Source: Glycomyces sp. TRM65418
Lineage (GTDB): Bacteria > Actinomycetota > Actinomycetes > Mycobacteriales > Micromonosporaceae
Direction of reading: 5' to 3'
Assembly (NCBI RefSeq): GCF_019710475.1
Contig: NZ_JAJFAX010000002.1
Location: 434,001-498,000, forward strand
Length of the DNA stretch: 64,000 nt
Under the pieces are notes generated by a model that was given only the letters and a program-made list of their open reading frames with translations, was not told the DNA's origin and searched no databases. How positions within the stretch are numbered: position 1 is the stretch's first letter; the number at the start of each line of letters is the position of its first letter. Positions 1 to 7,751 of this stretch are shown here, in pieces. A program made the translations under genes and the position numbers.

Positions 1-1367
1 CGCAGATCGAGCCGAAGGTCCTCGTCGCCGTCGACGGCTACCGGTACGGCTCGAAGACGATCGACCGCACCGCCGACCTCAAGCGCGTGGTGCGGGGCCT
101 CGAAGGCCTGGGCGCGGTCGTCACGCTGCCCTACATCGGCTCCGAGGACGTCGAGGGCGAGACCTGGGACCGCTTCTGCGCCTACGACGAGGGCGTCGCG
201 TTCGAGCCGCTCACGTTCGACCACCCGCTGTACATCCTGTACTCCTCGGGCACCACGGGCCTGCCGAAGGCGATCGTCCACTCCCACGGCGGCATGGCGA
301 TCGAGCACGCCAAGATGCACGCCCTCCACCACGACCTCGGCGTCGGCGACCGGTTCTTCTGGTACTCCACCACGGGCTGGATGATGTGGAACTACCTCGT
401 GTCCGCGCCGATCGTCGGCGCGGGCGTGGTCCTGTTCGACGGGGCCCCGGACCCGGCCGGCATGTGGCGCCTCGCGGAGGAGTCGGGCACGACGTTCTTC
501 GGGACGAGCGCGCCCTTCCTCATGGCCTGCCGCTCGCGGGGGATCAAGCCCAAAGAGGAGGCGGACCTGTCGAAGGTCCGCGGCATCGGCTCGACCGGCG
601 CGCCGCTGCCGGCGGTCGGCTTCGACTACGTGTACGAACAGATCAGCCCGACCGCGCAGCTCCAGTCGCTCTCGGGCGGCACCGACCTGTGCACCGGGTT
701 CATCGGCGGGGCGCCGACGGTGCCGGTGTGGCGCGGCGAGCTGTCGTGCCGCTGCCTCGGCGCGGACGTCCAGTCCTTCGATCCCGAGGGGCGGCCGGGG
801 ATCGGCCGCGAAGGCGAACTGGTGATCGCCTCGCCGATGCCGTCGATGCCCGTGGGCCTGTGGGGCGATCCGCTCAAGCACCGCTACCGCGACACCTATC
901 TCACCGACTTCCCCGGGATCTGGCGGCACGGCGACTGGATCACCATCTCCGAGCGCGGCTCGGCGGTCATCTCCGGGCGCAGCGACGCGACCCTGAACCG
1001 CGGCGGCGTGCGCATGGGCACCGCCGAGTTCTATGCGGTGGTCGAGGCCGTCGAAGGCGTCGCGGACTCGCTCGTGGTGCACCTGGACGAGGGCCAGGAC
1101 CGCCTGCTGCTGTACGTCGTCTGCTCGGAGGGCGTGGAGCTCGACGAGGACCTGCGGCGGCGGATCACGGCGGGGCTGCGCGAGCAGCTGTCGCCGCGGC
1201 ACGTGCCCGACGAGGTGCGGCAGGTGCCGTCGATTCCCAGGACGTTGAGCGGGAAGAAGGTCGAGGTCCCGGTGAAGAAGATCCTCAAGGGCGTCCGGCC
1301 CGAGGAGGCGATCGCCCGCGACGCCCTCGCGAACCCGGACGCCCTGAAGGCCTTCATGCGGCCTTAG
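1..1367 (+). CDS. Acetoacetyl-CoA synthetase, C-terminal part (truncated by window edge)
   Basis: The reading frame is open from base 3, so the 5' end lies outside the window. It encodes the C-terminal two thirds of an ANL-superfamily adenylate-forming enzyme. The AMP-binding P-loop (YSSGTTGLPK) lies near nt 240-270, the conserved WRHGDW and RSDATLNRGG stretches near nt 920-1005 mark the adenylation hinge, and the C-terminal catalytic lysine region (SGKKVEVPVKKIL) is near nt 1250. The opening residues (VAVDGYRYG) and the hinge wording match acetoacetate-CoA ligase rather than acetyl-CoA synthetase. The family converts acetoacetate, ATP and CoA to acetoacetyl-CoA in the cytosol, for ketone-body or PHB-related carbon use. 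No partner gene follows. Family assignment is firm; exact substrate is inferred from similarity. Confidence 0.88.
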   Translation, partial: QIEPKVLVAVDGYRYGSKTIDRTADLKRVVRGLEGLGAVVTLPYIGSEDVEGETWDRFCAYDEGVAFEPLTFDHPLYILYSSGTTGLPKAIVHSHGGMAIEHAKMHALHHDLGVGDRFFWYSTTGWMMWNYLVSAPIVGAGVVLFDGAPDPAGMWRLAEESGTTFFGTSAPFLMACRSRGIKPKEEADLSKVRGIGSTGAPLPAVGFDYVYEQISPTAQLQSLSGGTDLCTGFIGGAPTVPVWRGELSCRCLGADVQSFDPEGRPGIGREGELVIASPMPSMPVGLWGDPLKHRYRDTYLTDFPGIWRHGDWITISERGSAVISGRSDATLNRGGVRMGTAEFYAVVEAVEGVADSLVVHLDEGQDRLLLYVVCSEGVELDEDLRRRITAGLREQLSPRHVPDEVRQVPSIPRTLSGKKVEVPVKKILKGVRPEEAIARDALANPDALKAFMRP

Positions 1368-1713
1368 GCGGGATGCCGGTACGCGGGTGCCGCACGTGGT
1401 TCGGGGTCAGGCGCGAGGCGTGTGCGGCGCGTGCGGTGCCTGAGTGACGAGGGGCGCTCAATAACCCGATTTCCTTCTGCGGCAAGGGAATTCAGTTAGG
1501 TGTGTGCCCGATCGCAGCCACCCGGTAGTTAGTATGTTTCGTGTCGCCCCGGTCGGTTTCCCCCGTAGCCGCCGGGGCGGCCCTGTGTCCGCGGACCGCT
1601 GCCCGCGCCGGCGAGGGCAGCGCTCGCCGCACGCCGCGATCGCGCTTGCCGGACCCGGGAGCGGCGGGTCGCGACCGCCGGTGCGCCCTCGCCGCTGTGC
1701 TCCAATAGTCGGC
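1368..1713. other. Intergenic region with possible promoter and hairpin
   Basis: No convincing gene is seen. A TAGTAT hexamer near nt 1530 could be a -10 element. Shortly after it, CGCCCCGG (1545-1552) and CCGGGGCG (1572-1579) are perfect inverted arms with a 19-nt loop. The reading frame of the next gene is open through much of this stretch, but the codons lack the usual third-position GC bias and carry no domain, so I treat it as leader. Confidence 0.35.
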
Positions 1714-2379
1714 GTGACTGACGAGGAGACCGCGCCCGGCGCGGCCGACGACGCGATCGCCCCCGAATCGGTGGGCGTCGGCCCCTGGGAGGGCCCGTGG
1801 CCGGCCGACGAGCGCTACGACCCGGACCTGCTGCGGCTCGGCGACCGCCGCAACGTCGTGGACGAATACCGGTACTGGCGCCGCGAGGCGATCGTGGCCG
1901 ACCTCGACGCGCGCCGCCACGACTTCCACGTCGCCATCGAGAACTGGCAGCACGACTTCAACATCGGCACCGTCGTGCGCAACGCGAACGCGTTCCTCGC
2001 CCGCACCGTCCACATCGTCGGCAAGCGGCGCTGGAACCGGCGCGGCGCGATGGTCACCGACCGCTACCAGCACGTCGAGCACCACGCCACGGTCGAGGAC
2101 TTCGTCGCCTGGGCCGAGGCCGAGGGCCTCGCCGTCGTCGGCGTCGACAACCTGCCCGGCTCGGTCCCGATCGAGACGACCCCGCTGCCGCGCAACGCGG
2201 TCCTGGTCTTCGGCCAAGAGGGCCCCGGCCTGTCCGCGCCCGTGCGCGAGGTCTGCACGATGGTCTGCTCGATCAGCCAGTTCGGATCGACCCGCTCGAT
2301 CAACGCCGGCGTCGCCAGCGGGATCGCCATGCACGCGTGGGTGAGAGAACACGTGTTCGGACAGCGCCCCGCGGGATAG
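1714..2379 (+). CDS. TrmH/SpoU-family RNA 2'-O-methyltransferase
   Basis: A 221-residue protein with the three SPOUT motifs in order: N-x-GT-VRN near residues 88-95, LVFGQEGPGLS near 168-178, and the knot-forming SISQFGSTRSINAGVA segment near 190-205. The family uses S-adenosylmethionine to methylate the ribose 2'-OH of tRNA or rRNA through a trefoil-knot dimer. I chose the GTG at 1714 because the frame upstream lacks protein character and the acidic N-terminus begins here; a weak AATAGT lies 4 nt upstream. The conserved HDFNIGTVVRNAN wording suits a TrmH-like enzyme, but the target nucleotide cannot be told from sequence. It is apparently monocistronic. Confidence 0.85.
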   Translation: MTDEETAPGAADDAIAPESVGVGPWEGPWPADERYDPDLLRLGDRRNVVDEYRYWRREAIVADLDARRHDFHVAIENWQHDFNIGTVVRNANAFLARTVHIVGKRRWNRRGAMVTDRYQHVEHHATVEDFVAWAEAEGLAVVGVDNLPGSVPIETTPLPRNAVLVFGQEGPGLSAPVREVCTMVCSISQFGSTRSINAGVASGIAMHAWVREHVFGQRPAG

Positions 2380-2842
2380 CGCGCAAACGTCATGAATCCG
2401 ACGCCTTCAGGGGCTGACGATCGCCGCCGCCGGGTGGCATCCTTGAATGAGGACACATCGAGGGCCGCACCGGAGCGGCCCCCTCCGAATGCGACGTCGC
2501 GCGGCCCGGCCGCGCGTTCGCGTCGATCCCGAACGGCCGGTGTCGGATACCTGACGCTTCCCTAGGGTTCAGAGGACCGATGCGCCTACATTGAGCCAAT
2601 GGAAGACTACTTGCGGTAAGGTTCCGTTGGTACAAGCGAATAGGTAGTTCCGCTGGTAGATAGGCGGAGTCGGGTGAACGTGGAGCCGTCGCGCTCCGCC
2701 GGAGGCCGGCGTCGGCCGCTCGGTTCGCACCGTTGGGGCCCGAATGAAAATTTCAAGCCGAGTCCTGCTCGTACGGTAGACTCGTGCCAGCCTGCGCCAG
2801 ACGAACGATCGGCCAGGACCCTTGACGGGAGGGGTGAGGAAG
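2380..2842. other. Intergenic region before the micro-membrane protein gene
   Basis: No gene is seen. The stretch is somewhat poorer in GC than its neighbours. A short hairpin (2463-2480) lies 80 nt past the methyltransferase stop. A TAGACT hexamer at 2777-2782, about 60 nt upstream of the next start, fits an actinobacterial -10 element; no good -35 is paired with it. Confidence 0.4.
2463..2480 (+). terminator. Weak hairpin after the RNA methyltransferase
   Basis: GGCCGC and GCGGCC form a 6-bp stem with a 6-nt loop and no U-tract. It is a possible but weak terminator. Confidence 0.3.
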
Positions 2843-2998
2843 TTGAAGAAGATTTTGACCTGGGGCGGTCTCGCGTTCCTGGTGTTCTTTGTTGCCTTCA
2901 GGCCGGACGAAGCCAGCGGTGTCGTCAGCTCGCTCGCCGGCGGGATCCTGGATGCCGCCAACGGGTTCGCGGCGTTCTTCACGAACCTCGTGACCTGA
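2843..2998 (+). CDS. Small membrane protein (51 aa), partner of PH-domain protein
   Basis: This short gene reads MKKILTWGGLAFLVFF at its N-terminus, a single hydrophobic helix after two lysines, followed by the RPDEA segment and an amphipathic tail ending in FFTNLVT. I chose TTG 2843 because the purine-rich GGGAGGGG (2827-2834) sits 8 nt upstream; the in-frame GTG at 2834 overlaps that ribosome binding site. Its stop lies 13 nt before the PH-domain gene, so the two are very probably co-transcribed. From memory, similar 50-residue proteins precede PH-domain membrane proteins in other actinobacteria. Function is unknown; a single-pass accessory subunit is plausible. Confidence 0.7.
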   Translation: MKKILTWGGLAFLVFFVAFRPDEASGVVSSLAGGILDAANGFAAFFTNLVT

Positions 2999-3011
2999 CG
3001 ACGGCGGCACC

Positions 3012-3845
3012 ATGACCGGAACCGGTGCAGGCGGCTCGGGGGACGACAAGGACACCGAGCCGCTGGAACCCCCCCATCCCCGCGCCCCCTCGGACAGTCC
3101 CGCCCCGGGCGCCGAATCCCCCACGCGCGAGTTCACCTTCCCGCCCGGGCAGGCGGGCTCGGCTCCGGCGAGCGCCGCGAGCGACATCGACGGCGTCCGC
3201 TTCGACGACAGCATCGGCGGCGGGCTCCTCGCGGGCGTGCGCGCCCCCACCGTCCCCGACGTCCCCTCGCCGATCTCCGCGCGCTACCTGTTCCCGACCG
3301 AGAAGTACCGCGGCGAGTGGCGCCGCCACTGGGTCCACCTCATGCCGTGGTACGTCATCGGGACGCTCGCGACCTTCATCATGGGCCTCGCCTCCGGCAT
3401 GCTCACGAAGTGGGAGTCCGAGAGCCGCGACACCGCGCTGACGGTGACCGTGGTGGCCTGGCTGCTCATCCTCGGCTTCGTCGGCTGGAAGATCCTCGAC
3501 TGGTACATGGACCGCTTCATCCTGACCAACAAGCGGATCATGCTCATCCAAGGGGTCATCACCCGCTCGGTCGCCATGATGCCGCTCGGCCGCGTCACCG
3601 ACATGAAGTACTCGCAGACTCCGATGGGCCGCATGCTCAACTACGGCGAGTTCATCATCGAGTCCGCCGGTCAGGACCAGGCGCTGCGGAACGTCCCGCA
3701 CCTGCCGAACCCGAACGAGCTCTACCTCCAGATGTGCGAGGAGATGTACGAGCCCGAAGCGGTGGACGAGCGCATGGCCGAACCGGAGGAGGACCTCATC
3801 CCCGAGGGGGCCGAAGCGCCCGTGCCGAAGAGCGCCGACGCCTAG
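3012..3845 (+). CDS. PH-domain-containing membrane protein
   Basis: A 277-residue protein. Residues 1-95 are acidic, proline-rich and probably disordered. Two hydrophobic helices follow (about 115-135 and 143-165), then a bacterial PH-like (YdbS/YdbT type, bPH2) domain from about 168 to 245 with the typical DRFILTNKRIMLIQGV and MPLGRVTDMKY strands. The tail is acidic. Proteins of this family sit in the cytoplasmic membrane with the PH domain inside; their ligand is generally unknown. The gene directly follows the 51-residue membrane protein and is closed by a strong hairpin, so the pair forms a small operon. Confidence 0.8.
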   Translation: MTGTGAGGSGDDKDTEPLEPPHPRAPSDSPAPGAESPTREFTFPPGQAGSAPASAASDIDGVRFDDSIGGGLLAGVRAPTVPDVPSPISARYLFPTEKYRGEWRRHWVHLMPWYVIGTLATFIMGLASGMLTKWESESRDTALTVTVVAWLLILGFVGWKILDWYMDRFILTNKRIMLIQGVITRSVAMMPLGRVTDMKYSQTPMGRMLNYGEFIIESAGQDQALRNVPHLPNPNELYLQMCEEMYEPEAVDERMAEPEEDLIPEGAEAPVPKSADA

Positions 3846-3874
3846 CGGGCGACTCCCTCCCGTCACCGCACCGA

Positions 3875-3900
3875 CACCCGCCGACACCGGTCGGCGGGTG
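3875..3900 (+). terminator. Strong hairpin terminator after PH-domain gene
   Basis: CACCCGCCGAC and GTCGGCGGGTG form a perfect 11-bp stem around a 4-nt loop, 30 nt after the stop codon, followed by TTCCGCATT. Confidence 0.8.
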
Positions 3901-3969
3901 TTCCGCATTCCGGCCATGACGTCCGTCGCGGTACCGGATGCCGGGACCCACGGGGTGGCACCTACTTCG

Positions 3970-3975
3970 TATACT
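3970..3975 (+). promoter_or_regulatory. Candidate -10 element of the SigE-family sigma factor gene
   Basis: TATACT matches a consensus -10 hexamer and stands out in the GC-rich background, about 118 nt upstream of the sigma-factor start. No convincing -35 lies 16-18 nt upstream. Confidence 0.4.
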
Positions 3976-4092
3976 CGTCTTCTACCGACCCTCGGTTGCC
4001 GATGACACCCATCTTTTGGCAGAATTCCGCCCTGCGGGGCAACCGTCCACCGAGGGTATGTCGTCTGTTGTTCGACCCCCCCAGGGAGACGC

Positions 4093-4638
4093 GTGAGCGA
4101 GATCAAATCGTCCCAGGACGAGGAGTTCCGCGAGTACGTGGCGGCACGCTCTGCCGCGCTGCATCGAGCGGCGTATCTCCTGACGGGGAACTGGGCGACA
4201 GCGGAGGACCTGGTGCAGACGACCTTGACGAAGACCTACCTGGCGTGGAGCCGGATCAGGACGACTGATTCGGTCGACGCCTATGCCCGTCGCATCCTCT
4301 ACAACACCAACGCCTCCTGGTGGCGCAAGCGGTCGAACCGCGAGAAGCCCACCGAAGTCTTCGAAGACCGCCCCGACTTCTCCCGCGATTTCACCGAGCA
4401 TTCGGCGGTGCGCGACGCCATGTGGCGCCACATCGCCGCGCTCCCCAAGCGCCAGCGCGCGGTGCTCGTCCTCCGCTACTACGAGAACCGCTCCGACCAG
4501 CAGATCGCCGATATTCTCGGCATCTCGGTCGGCACCGTGAAGAGCCAGGCCTCCCGCGCGCTCGCGGGAATGCGCAAGCGCCTGGGGACTCCGTCGGCGG
4601 CGCTCGGGCTGGCGATGGAACCGCGGGAGGCGGCGTGA
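4093..4638 (+). CDS. RNA polymerase sigma factor, SigE/ECF-type
   Basis: A 181-residue ECF-type sigma factor with only regions 2 and 4. Region 2 spans about residues 12-80 (YLLTGNWATAEDLVQTTLTK), region 4 about 115-170 with the helix-turn-helix DQQIADILGISVGTVKSQ. The wording EFREYVAARSAALHRAAYLL is typical of the actinobacterial SigE-family (SigE of Streptomyces/Micromonospora annotation). The GTG start is preceded by GGGAGA. Its stop overlaps the start of the next gene in a GTGA arrangement, implying translational coupling to a membrane protein that may act as its regulator. It recruits RNA polymerase to an unknown regulon, probably envelope-related. Confidence 0.9.
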   Translation: MSEIKSSQDEEFREYVAARSAALHRAAYLLTGNWATAEDLVQTTLTKTYLAWSRIRTTDSVDAYARRILYNTNASWWRKRSNREKPTEVFEDRPDFSRDFTEHSAVRDAMWRHIAALPKRQRAVLVLRYYENRSDQQIADILGISVGTVKSQASRALAGMRKRLGTPSAALGLAMEPREAA

Positions 4639-5816
4639 GCGACGACATCGAGGCCCTCCTGCGCAGCGGAATGGCCGAGCGAGTCGACGCAGCGCCCGTC
4701 TTCGACGACCCCGGTCTGGCCGACGCGGCCATCGCGGGAGCCGTGCGGATCCGGAAGCGCCGACGCGTCGGCGCGGCCGCGAGCGGCGCGGGCCTGCTCG
4801 TGCTCGGCGCCGCGGCCTTCGTGTGGCATCCGTGGCTGACGCCCGACAAGGAGGGCGACGGCACGCTCGCGGCGGACACGAGCCCCGCGGAGGCGCAGAA
4901 CGAGCTCGGCATGGAGTTCGTGGTCGAGGACGAGGGCGGCGCCTTCGAGGTGATCAACCCGGACGGCGCGGTCGTCCCCTTGGGGGACGAGCAGCCGCAG
5001 AGCGTCTTCCGGCTCGCCGACGCCTACGTCGCCGAGAACGAGGGCGCGGTGTGGACCACCGCTCTCGACGGCGGCGAGGGGTGGCGCTTCGAGAAGGCCG
5101 ATCCGGGGATGACCTACCTCAAGGTCAATGCGGCCGGCGACGCGTTCGCGATGGCCACGCCCAACGCGGCCTACACCATGGAGGAGTACACCCTCCTCAA
5201 CGCGAGCGAGGCCGCGGCCGACGACGCGGAACTCCAATCGACCACGTTCGTGACCAGCGTCGAGGCCACGCTCGTCACCTGGGACGCGTCCACCGCGGTG
5301 TTCACCACGGACCTGTACCGGGCCTCGGGCGGCGAGGCCGGCTCCACGTGGTACTTCAACGAGGAGTACGACCTCGGCTTGGAGTCGGTGGCCGCCGCGG
5401 GCTTCGACGCCGCGGTCCTCGTCGACCGCACCGACCCGAACTACGTCTGCGTGGCCGACATGGATCCGGGCGGCGGCATGGCCAGTGCCACCGAGGAGTG
5501 CGGCCCGGCCGAGAGCGCCCCGGTGGAGGAGTACCTCGCCGTGGCCTCCGGCGGCCAGAGCGATCCGATCGAGGCCAGCATGAGCGTCCAGTCCTTGATC
5601 TACGAGGAGGCCGTTCCGCTGGCCGACGCCGAGCTGGGGGAGTACGAGCCCGCGTTCGTCGACGCCGTGGAGTACTGGACCGATCCGCTGAGCCGCTGGC
5701 AGATCGCCAATACCGGTCGGACCTGGCTGCTGCTGGAGAACCTCGACGGCGAACCGGTGCTGTCGGAACTGGAGCCTCCCCCGGGGACCCTGATGCCGGT
5801 GCTGAGCTACACCTAA
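4635..5816 (+). CDS. Single-pass membrane protein coupled to the sigma factor (putative anti-sigma-type sensor)
   Basis: A 393-residue protein starting at GTG 4635, overlapping the sigma-factor stop by 4 nt. Residues 1-42 are cytosolic and acidic, then a basic RIRKRRR stop-transfer patch precedes one transmembrane helix (about 45-63). The remaining ~330 residues are an acidic extracytoplasmic domain rich in beta-type segments and containing a Cys pair (YVCVAD and EECGPA). Topology and coupling fit a sigma-factor partner, but I see no zinc-binding HxxxCxxC anti-sigma motif, so anti-sigma activity is inference from context. The C-terminal domain is not one I recognise. Confidence 0.65.
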   Translation: MSDDIEALLRSGMAERVDAAPVFDDPGLADAAIAGAVRIRKRRRVGAAASGAGLLVLGAAAFVWHPWLTPDKEGDGTLAADTSPAEAQNELGMEFVVEDEGGAFEVINPDGAVVPLGDEQPQSVFRLADAYVAENEGAVWTTALDGGEGWRFEKADPGMTYLKVNAAGDAFAMATPNAAYTMEEYTLLNASEAAADDAELQSTTFVTSVEATLVTWDASTAVFTTDLYRASGGEAGSTWYFNEEYDLGLESVAAAGFDAAVLVDRTDPNYVCVADMDPGGGMASATEECGPAESAPVEEYLAVASGGQSDPIEASMSVQSLIYEEAVPLADAELGEYEPAFVDAVEYWTDPLSRWQIANTGRTWLLLENLDGEPVLSELEPPPGTLMPVLSYT

Positions 5817-5869
5817 CACGAGTGCTCGAATCCTGGGATGTGACCTGACGGGCTTGACATACTCGCTGC

Positions 5870-6511
5870 GTGGGTGGACTCGAATACTTGCTGACCGTGA
5901 TGGTGACGCTCTTCGTCATCATGGACCCGCCGGGGATCGTGCCGATCTATCTGGCGCTCACCGGGACGATGGACCGGCGGGAGCGCAACCGCGCCGCGCT
6001 GCAGGCGACCCTGCTGTCCCTGGGCGTGATCTCGCTGTTCGCGCTGCTCGGTCAGCAGATCATCAACTACCTCCACATCGACCTGGAGGCGCTGCAGGGC
6101 GCGGGCGGGCTGCTGCTGCTCCTGGTCAGCCTCCAGCTGCTGACGGGCAAGGCGGACGAGCCGTCCGACGCGGCGACCTCGAACATTGCGCTCGTGCCGC
6201 TGGGCACGCCGCTGCTGGCCGGGCCGGGCGCGATCGTGGCGGTGATCCTGTTCGTCCAGCAGGCGCCGTCGAGTATGGACTACATGTGGATCGCGATCGC
6301 GATCGTCGTCATCCACCTCGCGATCTACCTGGTGATGCGCTTCTCGGGATTCTTGGTGAAGGTATTGCGGCGCGGGGGGATCGAGGTCCTCACGCGGATC
6401 GCGGGCGTCCTGCTGGCCGCGATCGCGGTGCAGTTGATCGCGGACGCCGTCATGGGCTACGTGCTACTCTTCGAAAGCTCTGCTGGGGCTATCGCCTGGG
6501 GATCACTTTAG
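5870..6511 (+). CDS. MarC/UPF0056-family membrane protein
   Basis: A 213-residue integral membrane protein with about six hydrophobic helices. The N-terminal VIMDPPGIVPIYLALTG and the internal PLGTPLLAGPGAIVAVI half-repeat are diagnostic of MarC. Family members were named after multiple antibiotic resistance, but that role was not upheld and transport function is unproven. The start is GTG 5870. A CATACT hexamer (5858-5863) ends 6 nt before it and overlaps a TTGACA, so the message may be leaderless. It is followed after 14 nt by the DUF2231 gene and may share its transcript. Confidence 0.85.
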   Translation: MGGLEYLLTVMVTLFVIMDPPGIVPIYLALTGTMDRRERNRAALQATLLSLGVISLFALLGQQIINYLHIDLEALQGAGGLLLLLVSLQLLTGKADEPSDAATSNIALVPLGTPLLAGPGAIVAVILFVQQAPSSMDYMWIAIAIVVIHLAIYLVMRFSGFLVKVLRRGGIEVLTRIAGVLLAAIAVQLIADAVMGYVLLFESSAGAIAWGSL

Positions 6512-6525
6512 GGTTCAATTAACTT

Positions 6526-7074
6526 ATGACGACGATTCTCGATCTCCCCCTGCATCCCCTGGCGGTGCACCTGCCCATCGTCCTGGTCGGCCTCCTGGTG
6601 CTGGGCGGGCTCGCCTATCTCCTGGTGCCGCCGCTGCGCCGGTTCCTCGGCTGGGCCGTCGCGGCCCTGGTCCTGGTCGCGCCCCTGGCCGCCTGGGGGA
6701 CGGTGTGGAGCGGCGAGCAGCTGGCGAACCACCTCTACCCGGACGGCTGGTCCGAGGGGGTCCAGCGGCACTACGACAACGGCCGGGCGCTCCTGTGGAC
6801 GCTCGTCGCACTGGTCCCGGTGTGGATGTTCTTCGCCGGGCTCGACCGCGGCCGCCGGGCCGCGCTGCGGCGGGGCGAGGGCGCCCCGGCGCCCGCCGCC
6901 GGCGAGGACGGCGAGGCGGCCCCGGCCGCGGATCCGGCGGCGACCGGACGCAAGATCCTCATGTTCATCGTCGGCCTGGTGGCGCTGGCGCTGCTGGGGC
7001 TGGCGGGCTGGTTCCTGTTCCAGGCCGGCCACACGGGCGCCGAGATGGTCTGGGGAGGGACCGTCCAGCAGTAG
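6526..7074 (+). CDS. DUF2231 membrane protein
   Basis: A 182-residue membrane protein with four hydrophobic helices. The opening LHPLAVHLPIVLVGL and closing HTGAEMVWGG contain the histidines typical of DUF2231, a family suggested to bind haem or metals in the membrane. A loop of alanine, proline and glutamate (residues ~120-145) separates helices 3 and 4. The gene lies 14 nt after marC-like and ends at a strong hairpin. Function is not established. Confidence 0.8.
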   Translation: MTTILDLPLHPLAVHLPIVLVGLLVLGGLAYLLVPPLRRFLGWAVAALVLVAPLAAWGTVWSGEQLANHLYPDGWSEGVQRHYDNGRALLWTLVALVPVWMFFAGLDRGRRAALRRGEGAPAPAAGEDGEAAPAADPAATGRKILMFIVGLVALALLGLAGWFLFQAGHTGAEMVWGGTVQQ

Positions 7075-7090
7075 GCGCGCAAGCGAAGAC

Positions 7091-7122
7091 GGCCCCCGCC
7101 GGGCGGAAGCCCGGCGGGGGCC
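7091..7122. terminator. Bidirectional terminator hairpin
   Basis: GGCCCCCGCCGGGC and its exact complement form a 14-bp stem with a GGAA loop between two convergent genes. It can serve both strands. Confidence 0.85.
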
Positions 7123-7168
7123 GTTCGTGCATGCGGGAGGCGGCCGAAGGCCGTCGGCGGGGGCCGGT

Positions 7169-7405
7169 TCAGCCCTGGAGGAGCCCGACGATGAGGACGG
7201 TGAACATGAGCGCCACCGCGACGAGGGTGGTCCAGTGCGTGAAGAGGCGCGCGCGCTGCTCGGCCGCGTCGATGGCGGCGTGGTCCTGAAGCGGCAGCCG
7301 ACGCGGCTCGACGGGCAGCGCCACCGCCTCGACCCGCCAGCCCGGAGGCGGCGGCACGTTGACGGGCGGCCCCTCGTACCCCACGCGGTCGCTCCCCTCG
7401 CTCAT
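7169..7405 (-). CDS. Small C-tail-anchored membrane protein (78 aa), unknown
   Basis: The N-terminal 55 residues are proline-rich then charged (DHAAIDAAEQRARLFTHWT), and the last 22 are one hydrophobic helix ending in GLLQG, giving a tail-anchored layout. The start is well placed: TAGGCT (7412-7417 on the complement) ends 6 nt before the ATG, so the transcript is probably leaderless. It is convergent with the DUF2231 gene across the 7091-7122 hairpin. I do not recognise the family. Confidence 0.6.
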   Translation of the reverse strand: MSEGSDRVGYEGPPVNVPPPPGWRVEAVALPVEPRRLPLQDHAAIDAAEQRARLFTHWTTLVAVALMFTVLIVGLLQG

Positions 7406-7648
7406 GCGAAAAGCCTAACGCCGCGAAGCGGCGGCCGGAAGGCGGCGCCCGAGGCCGTGGGCGGTGGTCCACGGCGCTGTTCGAGGCCGCGTCGCACCGG
7501 CCGTTCACGCACGCGCCGTGGCGGCGTTCGCACCCGCTGGGGGCGCTGGAGATCCGCATCGGAGGGCGGGGCGATACGCGGACCGGGGAGCGGGCCTCGC
7601 CTCGTGCGCGGACCCCCGAATCGACCGCGCCCCGTGGGCCCGACGACG

Positions 7649-7696
7649 ACGCCGTGGCCGGTGGTCCCTCGATCGAGGGACCACCGGCCACGGCGT
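7649..7696. terminator. 48-nt perfect palindrome downstream of the DEAD-box helicase
   Basis: Bases 7649-7672 are the exact reverse complement of 7673-7696, with CGATCG at the centre. As RNA this gives a stem of about 22 bp with a 4-nt loop. It lies 56 nt beyond the helicase stop on the minus strand, so a termination or mRNA 3'-end-protecting role is likely. The surrounding gap (7406-7751) holds no gene. Confidence 0.75.
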
Positions 7697-7707
7697 TCGA
7701 ACGGTTC

Positions 7708-7729
7708 GCGGGCGGCGCTCGCCGCCCGC
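7708..7729 (-). terminator. Second hairpin immediately after the helicase gene
   Basis: GCGGGCGGCG and CGCCGCCCGC are inverted arms separated by 2 nt, between the helicase stop and the long palindrome. The two stem-loops would stack in the helicase 3' UTR. Confidence 0.55.
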
Positions 7730-7751
7730 GGGGCGGCGGTGCCGGCGCTGC

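Noticed and set aside
1504-1713. N-terminal extension of the TrmH-family methyltransferase
   Set aside because: The frame is open but arginine/proline-rich without structure, and the conserved protein starts at GTG 1714.
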